From Nymphaea colorata (Eukaryota > Streptophyta > Magnoliopsida > Nymphaeales > Nymphaeaceae): DNA of 64,000 nucleotides. The position numbers and the translations under genes are program-made. Of this stretch, positions 54,496 through 64,000 are shown one piece after another (the first letter of the stretch is position 1; each line of letters opens with the position of its first letter). The DNA is taken from the NCBI RefSeq assembly GCF_008831285.2, contig NC_045141.1, forward strand, positions 20,394,848 to 20,458,847, written 5' to 3'. The notes under the pieces were generated by a model. The model did no database searches. It worked only from the letters and a program-made list of their open reading frames with translations, and was not told the origin of the DNA.

Positions 54496-56586
54496 GATTG
54501 CCAACTTGGTGAAACGGTTGAATCGATGAACTACCGTGTCCAAGCAGGATTCTCTTCTTCTTCTTCTTCAATTGTAGTTGCTGCTGTTAGTATCTCAATT
54601 TATGGCCCTGTCTGCAGGAGGTGAACAAATGGTCGTCCTCAATGATCATCAGAAGAGGAAAGAAAACAAGCAAACGACAGCAATATGCTACCATCTCAAC
54701 GGGCCAAAAAGGAGGGATGAAAGGTAAGCCAAAGAAGATACAACGTCGCAAGAAAAAAAAGTAAGAAACAGAGACTCGAAAAAAAATGGTAACAGAAGGA
54801 ACAAGACAAAAGCTTACAACTTCAGAGCCCAGAAAATACATGGTATTTGGGTATTGAGTACATTCTGCCATTTTATCTCAGGCTGCCGCAAGGGGAAACT
54901 TTGCTGGTGGTCAAAGGCTCTCTCTACACACATTTTCTTAGAGACTATTGAACATTCTGCGTGTGTGTGCTGGCAAATTGATTGCTCTCAGCGGTTCCCA
55001 AGAAGGTGGCAGAATGAGCACATAAAAAGATAGCCTGTGCTGCAATAGAAAGACACAGAAGTAAAGCAGACGGGGAGGGATGCACTTAAATGCAAGGAGA
55101 GGGGAGTCTTAAATGCCGCAGAGCGTGCTGGTTGGGTGATCTTTTGGAAGTGCTGCCATTGCTGAAATTACTCTGGCTCTCAATTTCTGATCAGCAGCAG
55201 CAGCAGAAGCGTGAAAACTAAAACCAACAACCCCACAGGCGATCATAATAAGAGACCGACCGCCTGCCTCTCAATCGAGTCCAGTCGCTACATCAGTCAA
55301 GGCAGCTCAATCAATGATTACAGTCTTCAGAAACGGTTCTCAAGAATAACAACTAAACCACGGCCCCCATGTGAGGACGAGCTTAACAGAGCATCAAATC
55401 TGACAATCCAAGGGAAACTCCCTCAGTTGGTCACAGTTCTGCCAGTCCTTGCCAAATTAATCTGGCGTCGTCTATAAGGAATAGGACGAACATATTTATT
55501 ACTACAGTAATAAAAACCAATACAGCACTTGATTTCGTGATTTATACAGCAAAAAAGGTTAAATCACATACCAAAAATGCTTTGAAATCTCTGTGGTATG
55601 TATTATCGTGATTAGCCATCATCATCATGAGCGCCAATTATTATATTTATTCTGATACTATTATTTACTTACCGAATTGTCCGGTGAGATCGGCAGATCA
55701 ATGAGATTAGTACTAGAGTATTTCACTGTTATAACTTGGTAGATCAGCTGTCATAAATCTAGAGATGGGACATAACTTGCAGGACTGTTCATACTCAGGC
55801 CAACTGTCGAAGGCATAGTCAACTCAGCCTAGCCGTAGGTGGAATCTAATAAAGGTTTTATCAAAAGATTGTTAACGTGTCATTTAATCTAAATGTTTTA
55901 AAGTTTTAATCTGTTCTACGCGAAGATAATTGAGATAGATATGCTTCAGATACATGGAAAACGGAAAGTTCAGTGAGCAGAAAATATTATTTTCCAAGAA
56001 GTTCAGACTCGATTACGACCAAATCGACCATATACGTTATACACAGATCTGCATGAACAAGCTTGCTTAAAACGATTTAAATTGATATTTAGAGGCCTTT
56101 TCTGCAAAATTTTCTGCACAGGCTTTCACTTGACCCGGACAGGTTTAACTGAAAAAAATAATAATAAAAATCGGCGATCACTTGATAAAAGAGACTTTGA
56201 GTCTCTCGATGAAAGCTGAAAAGTACTCATTTGGTTAAAAAGAACCACAAGAATCTATTATTGTAGTACGACCCCGTTTAAAAAAGAGATCTTAACTTCG
56301 GGTTCTAATATATATATGGAATTTTATTATAAACACTGGGGTTGCCTAGAGGGGAAGAGTTCGACCTGTATCATCAGATCTACCAAGGCCAGATTCCTTT
56401 CTCCAGAAGTATGATAAAAGCTTTGTTCGAAGCGGAAATTTTCCTGGTAAAAAAGAAAAAAGATGAAAAGACTACTTTGCTGAAAGAGGAAGAAACGAGC
56501 AACACGCGGACAGATTCCCCATCACAATGCTTTAAAGATACCTCCTTATCAATTTCTTACACTACACTTTCAATATGCTCCTCTAA

Positions 56587-56629
<43 letters not shown>

Positions 56630-57632
56630 TTTATTTTTCAATTGAGATTTATAAATTTTCAAGACACTTTTGTGCAAATACAACATTTATTGCCGTCCAT
56701 TTGTAAGGAAGTCCAATTAATACGAAAAATTAAAAATTTTCAAAACAAACCAAACATTTAAGAAAAAAAAACAAAAAAGATATCACCCCAAGATTTTGAT
56801 GTTAAAAGTACATGAAGAAAGGTGCAAGAATCGCGTCCTCCAAGTTTGCGATCAAGTAGGAAACGAGAGTACCTGTTTGCCTATAAACCACAAACGATAC
56901 AAAATAGTTACAGACTTTCACGAGAAACAAAGAGACAATTGGATTTGGATTTGTCCTTTTGTTGACTCTAAACAATAAATAGGGAGAAGACGAAGTAAGA
57001 ACTGTTGAATTACTACACGGCTGCAGAAATTTCCAAACGAAATTAAAGGAGTGGGGAATGTGAGATCCAACAGTCAATTGAATGAAAGAAATCCGATTTA
57101 ATGGTATTGACTCATTAATTCACCGTCAGTTCGACGCTACCATATATATATATATATAAACTACTAAACTACTTTAGACTTTATATCTTAACATGTTTAA
57201 TTTGGCGAAAATTGCAATACCTGTGATGGGGACCAGACGGGTGAAAGTGAGACCTTTCTGTTCCAGAGAAAAAAGAGAAGAAAGAAAAGGAAAAAAACAA
57301 GGAGCATGTATAATCATACCACTCATACTTTTTCAACAATGAAAAATCGATTTACAAGAAAGACCCTTTGGCATTATAAATATCCGTTTTCATATTGCAT
57401 GGGAAACTTCAGAAAATGAAAAATATGCCCATGCCCATATATGACACTTTCAATTTGTATTTTAAAATAATTGATAAATATTTTAAAATATTGAATAAAA
57501 CCAAAAATATTTTTGAATACGTGGATATACACAGAGGCACTAAGGTGCAACGCGAATATACTATAGTGCGTGTCTACTACCCTCTACCTACCAACCAAAT
57601 CTTCTTTCCATTACTTTCATCTTACAGTCAAC

Positions 57633-57670
<38 letters not shown>

Positions 57671-58437
57671 GAAATCCACCGTCATTTGAAACTCCGTCTA
57701 AACCCGGATGGAAAAATCCTATATAAGAAAAATGGTATATCCCAGGACGCTTAGGTCAGGAATAAAAACCAAGCCTCTTAAATTCTTGTTAACATACTAT
57801 TTTTTAAACAAAATATGAACACCGTAGATTGTTTATAAACACTAATTTAACATAAAACAAGTCTTAATTCCAGTTTTCTTATGAAAAGTACTGACTTTTC
57901 TACTAGAGAAATTTTGACGTTGTAAGAGTTATTCATTTTTTTTTTATTGCCATAAAAACATTATTAGATTCGAAAAGGATTGACTTAATATATGTTTCTT
58001 ATGATAATATTCTTAAGGTCACATTTATGGTTGGATTGTGCTAAAAAAAAAAAAAACGTTTTAACAACAAGAGAGTCAAGTTTCCGTCCCTACCGAATTA
58101 ATGTGGAGTAGTAATACATAGAAAGTAATAAAATCTAAGAGGACTGTAATCATATTATTATTTGACTAAAGACGCAACATTCAACAAGGGGACAAGATGA
58201 AGATGCAGTTTTCCATGTGAACGCTGTCAGGCGAAGTAAAGGTGGTGTTTTTCAAAAAAATTCAAAAAACCCGACAACCTTTCACTAAACTTATGTCAGA
58301 AAAATGAGAGCCCAGCGGAAAAAACTACTGAAAAACCAGCGTCTTCCAGACCAACCAAAATACTCTGGCCACTGCGCTTTTACCAGAGTCGACCCTCTTC
58401 GCTGCAGGAAAAATCTGCTGTCATTTTCATTTTTACA

Positions 58438-58492
<55 letters not shown>

Positions 58493-59167
58493 CACTGACT
58501 TTCGCTGCTGAACAGCGTCAGAAAGAAACAGCAATGGCCTGGTCACGCTGCCCTTCAAAGATCTAAATTCCATAAGTGACGGGTGAGCTGTATATTCCTT
58601 AATTGTACTCTGTTGGATCATTCATTTTCATTTAGACTACGTACGCACTTAAGGAAGTAAAGAACTGAGAAGAAATATCTATTTCAAGATCATCTACCGT
58701 GAAGCAGTAAAAAGTGATATGCTTTGGAAAAAGATGATGATTCAAGAACTTAACTCCCAACCAAAGGAACATGCTGAATATACACGGGAACTGACTTGGT
58801 CAACATTTAGTAAATAAAAAAAAAAATCACAACCATTCATACCAAGTGTCCATTTTTTTCCACGCTCCGGAGTTCTTAAAGTTCAAATTTTATTTTTATC
58901 TGAAACTTTTCAAGTCAATTCCGCTTTTCTCTCAGAACAGCAGTGTCGAGGCACTGAAGTCACTAAAACGAAAAGTTTCCTCCTGAAAGAGTTGTTACCC
59001 TCTCTTTCGATGCATGTAACCTGTATGGTTCAATGCAAAAAGGGCTATTTCCGGGTGAGAAACCTTACTATGATCTTCATGTGTAAAACCATGGAGGGAA
59101 GGGTCGTCGAACTAACAAGAAGGAGCAAAGAAATGCACCGCAAAGGTCGTAAAATTTAATTTTCAGC
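54496..59167. other. RopGEF upstream region and gene-poor spacer
   Basis: 54496-55200 probably holds the RopGEF promoter and leader. A frame on the minus strand from 54871 begins MAECTQYPNTMYFLGSE and could be a uORF. The rest is AT-rich with TA microsatellites at 56596-56624, 57638-57667 and 58440-58488. Open frames at 56342-56761, 57395-57754 and 58304-58498 run through those TA tracts and are not credible genes. Confidence 0.4.
58440..58488. repeat. (TA)n microsatellite
   Basis: About 24 uninterrupted TA units. Confidence 0.95.
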
Positions 59168-59770
59168 ATGTTTTGCTCAGGAGACGTTAAAAATGCGAAT
59201 GTGCGAAGGTCACGAGATCTTTCCTCACTGAGAAAATTTTCCGAGAAGGAGAGTAGGTGTGACTGTGATGGAGCCTGCATAATCTGGCTCAAAACAGCAG
59301 AGACGGAGCTCGAGCACAGTAACAAATACCAACTACAGTTTCAGGAGAAAGAGGGAGCGAAAGGGAGAGGATTACTCAGTACTCACTTCACTGCCACTGC
59401 TGCAATCTTCAATCACTCGAAACAGAAAGTTCCACTTCTTTCTCTCTTCTTTCTTTTTCCAACTGAAGAGGCAGAGAAACCAACGGGGGCAGATACTGCC
59501 ACTGCTGAAATCTTCAGTCACTCGAAACAGAAAGCTCCACTTCTATCTCTCTTCTTCCTTTTTCCAACTGAAGAGGCCAAGAAACCAACGGGAGCAGATA
59601 ACTCCTTCAATGACTCCGGTGAGCCTGAAACCACAAGAAAGACATTGAAATCCCAAAAAGAGGAGCGGAAAGAAGTCATCCTCGTCTTCGCTTTTACAGG
59701 ACCTTTCTTTAATGTCTTAAGAGAAAAAGAAAAAGAAAAAAAGAAGGCAGAAAAGGAGACAAAGGTTTGA
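59168..59770 (+). CDS. Orphan ORF with 35-aa tandem repeat
   Basis: An intact 200-codon frame from ATG to TGA, the longest here apart from the named genes. It starts MFCSGDVKNANVRRS and is rich in Lys, Glu and Ser. Residues 76-145 consist of two 35-aa repeats (HSKQKVPLLSLFFLFPTEEA in the first), then an acidic/basic coiled-like tail KEKEKKKAEKE. I recognise no domain. It may be a lineage-specific gene, a spurious frame in a GA/CT-rich promoter region, or an antisense shadow of a minus-strand leader; no TATA or splice evidence settles this. Confidence 0.3.
   Translation: MFCSGDVKNANVRRSRDLSSLRKFSEKESRCDCDGACIIWLKTAETELEHSNKYQLQFQEKEGAKGRGLLSTHFTATAAIFNHSKQKVPLLSLFFLFPTEEAEKPTGADTATAEIFSHSKQKAPLLSLFFLFPTEEAKKPTGADNSFNDSGEPETTRKTLKSQKEERKEVILVFAFTGPFFNVLREKEKEKKKAEKETKV
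59393..59602. repeat. 105-bp tandem duplication
   Basis: Copies run 59393-59497 and 59498-59602, with about nine substitutions and no indel. Both start GCCACTGCTG and contain CACTCGAAACAGAAAG and CCAACTGAAGAGGC. The unit is exactly 35 codons, so it keeps the frame of the 59168 ORF. Confidence 0.9.
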
Positions 59771-59884
59771 ACTTTGAAGAGCAAAAAGGGAACATTTGGG
59801 AAGGTGGGGTTGGGTTTCCAAGTATTGCTAAGGAGAGGTGCCGTTTCGGTTCCGGTTGTTCCCATCTGAATCTTCCATGCTCAC

Positions 59885-59902
59885 CTGAAAACGAGGCTCC
59901 AT
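59885..59902 (-). other. Possible first coding exon of a minus-strand gene
   Basis: On the minus strand ATG GAG CCT CGT TTT CAG is followed by GTGAGC, a good splice donor. A long CT-rich, leader-like stretch (59910-60080) lies upstream of it. I could not find the following exons in the 5 kb downstream, so this stays a candidate only. Confidence 0.25.
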
Positions 59903-61770
59903 CGCCGACAAGAGAGAGCTAGAGAGAGAATAGGAATCACATCGGACGGTGGAAGCAGAGAGTGGTGGTGGTAGTGGGTGATGGTCAAGCAAGAAGAGAG
60001 AGAGAAAGAGAGAGATTGGCAGTGGGTGGCTCGATGAATCTGTCCGGACGCGATTCAAAATGAAAGACAAAAGAGTTGACCACAGCAGGTCGATAAATGC
60101 ACCAGCCACACCGGAGCTCAACTCTGCCGTATCGGCCCGTCTCGGCCGGAACCGGCCGCCGACGACCCCATGAAACTTTTACAACCTCGACTTAAAGATA
60201 ACTTTCGTTTGTCTTTCCAACTTCAAAAACGAAGCAAACGAGCTCACCCTGATTCAGTCGTTTGGCTAAATGAACTCACTCGCGGAACTGATCCCCGAGA
60301 GGCCCCGACTTTCAAATTTGAAATCTCTCGAGAGCTGAGACTGTAGTTATTTAATGTTTCAGTACAATCCACTTCGTTTACAAACTTTTTCTATCTTGTT
60401 GTTTTCTGGGCAGACGAGAGAGAGAGAAGAAGATGGGAAAAGCTCACCCACCCACTCGTTTTCTTGTTTATTGATGTCGGAGGAGAAGTCAGTCGGTAGT
60501 GGAGGAGGGAATCGAGGGAAGGAACAGGCGGTGGGGGAGGGATCGAGGCCGATCTAGACAGTGACTTGACGGCAGTGACGCTTTAAGTATCCAAGGCAAT
60601 AAGAGAACACCCACTTCAGACTTCTTTCTTCCTCCCCAAAACATCAATCAGCTATCGGCAAAATTACGTTTAGGAAAACAACTCTCCCGGATTCTTTCGT
60701 TCTTTCTTTCCTTCTTTCTCGGAAATCTCGCCCCATAGATCACGCTCTCATCCGCCACTTCAAGTGCATCGACAAGCCAGTTCCTTGACTCAAGTAGATA
60801 AAACAAAACAAAAAATTTACTGATCTGAAATTTTATTAAATTATAACATCTCGCTTTGCACCACTGATTGAACTTTTGATAATATTATTGGTAGTTTTAG
60901 ATTTTTGAAAAATCGCATGAAAGTTTTTTTTTTTTTCTTGAAACGCAATTCAATTTGAAAAATTCTGTGGTAACATGTTGGCTTCATAAATGTTTCTGAA
61001 ATGACATTTAGTTCCTTCGTATAAGCTCCCAATTCAAAGAGATCAAGTTGCTTTATCTTTAGTGCTAGACAGCCGTAATGCCAATAAAGTAGTTTCGGTG
61101 GGCGCTGCCATCTGCATTGAATGGCTGCACCAGTGCAACTTACCACCGGTTCACTCTGGTTATGAGATCTTCTTTTAACTGAGATATAATTGAGTTTTGG
61201 TTGCAGAGAGGTAAAGTGTTATATGATTAATGATCTGATTAACAAATACAACATGGGCCACTACTGAAATTTAGCATTATGTAGAGAATGTGAAAACTAA
61301 TTGTAAATTTCAATTGAGATTTTCAAATTTTAACGGGAAAATTACGTAAAAACTTTATGGGCACATGTATTGTAAGAACATTTCTTGGTTTAGGACCCAT
61401 TTTTTTAGAACCCCAGTTTGCTCATTCCAAAAGCATGGCGTTAGTTTTTCATTTTTGATACCGTGATTGGATGCGTAGTATGTTCTTTATCTACTGCTGA
61501 TACACTAGGACACAACTTTTGATTAATCGGCTGTACGAAAGGACTTATATAAATTAGATTTCGAGGATATGATATAAACAAAATACGAGCATTGAATTAT
61601 TGATCTCTCTAGACGTTTTAAAAAAATGCATGTTCTGGATTAAGTAAAAGGTTGTTAAACTGTGAGGTGAATTTGATCTTGTAAAGCTTGATGATTCAGA
61701 AAAGCGAAATGGTAAGAAATTAAATCATTAAATAAGTCTAAGAATTACATAATTTGCAGGTATGGTGACT

Positions 61771-61838
61771 ATTGGTAGAGGCAAAAATTTTGATTGGAAG
61801 GGCACTAATTCCAAAAACTTCAATGTCTTTAAAGGCAC

Positions 61839-61910
<72 letters not shown>

Positions 61911-62011
61911 CCAGTTAATATTTGAAGCTAGTAATGTTAAAATAAACAGATTTTATGTGGCTGGTGTGGTCAACTGCCCACACTATTCCCCATGTGAATC
62001 CGCCACTAACG
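61771..62011. mobile_element. Copy of the GTGGAGCCAGAATT element with TA expansion
   Basis: The left part (GGTAGAGGCAAAAATTTTGA, then GGGCACTA and CAATGTCTTTAAAGGCACC) and the right part (GTGGCTGGTGTGGTCAACTG ... ATCCGCCACTAAC) align with the element at 38219-38394. Where that copy has a short AT-rich middle, this one holds a TA tract of about 33 units (61842-61909). It has no coding capacity. Confidence 0.55.
61842..61909. repeat. (TA)n microsatellite, longest in the window
   Basis: About 33 uninterrupted TA units, inside the element at 61771-62011. Confidence 0.95.
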
Positions 62012-63945
62012 GTGAGAGACCTACAAAGATGTAATACATGAAGGCATTTGACGAAAAAAACCAATATTCTTGGGATATACGTTCTTCTAGAGTTTAGCAA
62101 ATTCAACTTGAAATTGCTCAATGATCTCGTGGAGACAAGCCGTCGCATGAATATCTGGGCCAGTTTCGTCGTCTTTAAGATGAACTCATGTAGTATAGGC
62201 TGGCCACCCTCTCATTCTAATATTTACGGGCAAGAATTTTTGTTAAGGCCAGAATTGTGGAATCCTAATAATTCTCATTTTTGATGAAACGGAAATTATG
62301 TTATTAGAAAAAAAAAATTGATTTAAGAATTATAGGCTCATTCTTGAATCAAAATTTTGAAATTGTGATTCTACTTCAAGGGGTGGAAATTATTCTAGAC
62401 TTTAGAATTTGTTAATCTTTCTTTAGGACACATGTCATGATGACTTTAGTTTATGAATTCTGAAATTTTAATGATGTGTTATAGAACGAATCATTTTCAA
62501 TTCTGAAATGAAAATGTCAAACTATCAACCACAAAAGGAACTATAAAATGTCAAACTATCAACCAAGAGATATAGGAATTGAGAGAACTTCGAATTTCTT
62601 TTGAGTGGTGGAATGACCTCCGGCTCACCTAAAGCTTGCAGCAGCAGGGGAACCTTTATAAGCATATCGGTAGTAATTTGTGAGGTTAGGCACAAAGGCT
62701 TTGAAACGATTGGTAAAGAGTTTGGAGACGCAGGTCGAACTCCGTCGACCGACACCAAGTTCATTGTACGCAGATGGCACTGTTAAAACACCCAAGTTCA
62801 AGCTAGCAATAATGAACGGCTTGGACTTGAGTTAAGAGGGATGGAGCGTGAGAAAGAGAACTGAGAGCCACAGCATCATAATTTATCAGATACCAAAATT
62901 CAAACGCATCATAATCGATCTGCATGGTGAATTTCTGTCCCTTGAAGTCCGATTCCTGCAACGAACTGTTCTGGCTTTGTATTATCCCTTCCTTGCCACT
63001 TGCCAGTGGTGGAGCTTCGGCAATTGCAGATCGTCAATTGTCCTCTTTCGAATTCGTGAGATGGTTGGAGCTGTCCTTCCTTGATCACGAGCATCTATCA
63101 GCAAGAATACCAGCAGCAGAATGTTTTGGACAGTTCAACACATGGTGATCCCTTCATTCTTTGTCCTCACTCCGCTTGTGTCCATCAGAAAATTCAAACT
63201 GGAATGTCGACCAAATTACAGTGCCTGGAATAATTCATCATTGCTGTCGTTTCTTACTAATTTACATTACGGCGGGAGGTTATTCCCATTGCTTTACCGA
63301 AGAGGCCGAAGTCCCTCCATCCCTTCAAGGCTGCTTTGAGGAGGTGACACTTAGGCTGTGTTTCAACTTGTATATTGATATCTTTTTCTTTTACAAAATC
63401 CAAAACAAAGCTACCATTTCACCAATCCCCTCATCAAGATTATAGTTTCTTGTATTGGAATACTGCCATCTTCTGTGCAATTAATTTTCTCGATGCTTTT
63501 AACCAAAAACTACAACTGCCCATTTTTTTACTTTTGTGGGAAAACATGCATGCAGCGGATGGAAAAGCAATGGTTTGAACTTTGAACAATCGTTTTGATG
63601 AACTGTGTGATGTGAATGAATGAGAGTGAGGACAGGAAATGAAGTGATCTCACAAGATGGGAGACGGTGGGCCGCAAGGAAAAGGAAATTAAATAGCTAC
63701 TAAAATTTTGAAAAGCAACCGTAGATTTATATATTAATACTTCATTTCAATTCAAAGTCTATATGGGTTTTTGTTTTTGAAGTCGCCCAAAGGTCCTCAT
63801 TCCCCATAGGTCTTGGGTTGCCTCAATGTCAGCAATGACAACTTCAACTTTGTTGTGCTCCACCAATTAAAACTTAGAGACGCAGTGGCCACTCAAATCA
63901 AATTGATCAAATTGCAACAATTTCAAAGACTTCTTCTCTCACGAC
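62012..63945. other. Intergenic region, no gene recognised
   Basis: Short overlapping frames at 62601-62786 and 62848-63578 occupy both strands without agreed splice signals. The base composition at 62900-63350 is more gene-like than its surroundings and could be a decayed gene fragment, but I recognise no motif. The last 250 bases are probably promoter and leader of the gene entering at the right edge (AT-rich TATATATTAATA near 63728, CT-rich after 63925). Confidence 0.35.
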
Positions 63946-64000
63946 ATGTCCCTTCTTCTTCTCCTCCCTCCCATTCCTCACTCTTCATCATCTTCTTCTA
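63946..64000 (+). CDS. Probable N-terminus of a gene cut by the window edge
   Basis: An ATG at 63946 after a CT-rich leader opens a frame to the edge: MSLLLLLPPIPHSSSSSS. A hydrophobic start followed by a Ser run is typical of plastid transit peptides or signal peptides. Only 18 codons are visible, so the gene cannot be identified. Confidence 0.35.
   Translation, partial: MSLLLLLPPIPHSSSSSS

Noticed and set aside
56342..58498. Open frames rich in alternating Tyr-Ile (56342-56761, 57395-57754, 58304-58498)
   Set aside because: The Tyr-Ile runs are translations of TA microsatellites.
62500..63350. Possible NBS-LRR resistance-gene fragment
   Set aside because: A few LRR-like words (QLTICNCRSS) appear on the minus strand, but there is no regular leucine spacing, no NB-ARC motif and many stops.

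Overview
The window is nuclear DNA of a flowering plant. Introns are long and GT-AG (two use GC donors), the spacers are AT-rich with many TA, CT and GA microsatellites and short degenerate transposons, and five multi-domain genes match plant families. The intron sizes and base composition argue against a compact or grass-like genome, but I cannot name the species. I rebuilt exons by hand from splice signals, reading phase and remembered family conservation. Exon totals divide by three in every model.

Layout. 339-3504 (minus): RING-H2 E3 ubiquitin ligase of the JUL1 (At5g10650) type, 6 exons, 547 aa. 8314-9166 (minus): an unassigned two-exon small ORF just downstream of the next gene. 9459-25124 (minus): full DYRK-family kinase YAK1, 18 exons, 969 aa; intron 5 carries a hAT-like element that itself contains a second inserted element. 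25125-29289: divergent spacer between YAK1 and the next gene, with a TATA box on each side and upstream ORFs overlapping both starts. 29290-34733 (plus): EMB1270-type chloroplast PPR protein with an SMR-like C-terminus, 4 exons, 1499 aa. 42300-45846 (plus): F-box/kelch-type protein of the HAWAIIAN SKIRT group, with a CT-rich leader exon, a 1.7 kb leader intron and a single coding exon of 420 aa. 49397-54495 (minus): ROP guanine-nucleotide exchange factor with a PRONE domain, ROPGEF14 type, 7 exons, 564 aa. 59168-59770 (plus): an orphan 200-aa ORF with an in-frame 35-aa tandem duplication. 63946-64000: the probable first codons of a gene running off the right edge.

The genes do not form a pathway or cluster; this is ordinary euchromatin with unrelated housekeeping, signalling and organelle genes. 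I found no clear previously undescribed system. The best second looks are the two GC-AG introns (one inside the YAK1 activation segment, with a competing GT donor three bases away), the nested transposons in YAK1, the overlapping upstream ORFs at the YAK1/EMB1270 divergent promoter, and the small unassigned ORFs near 8.3-9.2 kb and 59.2-59.9 kb.
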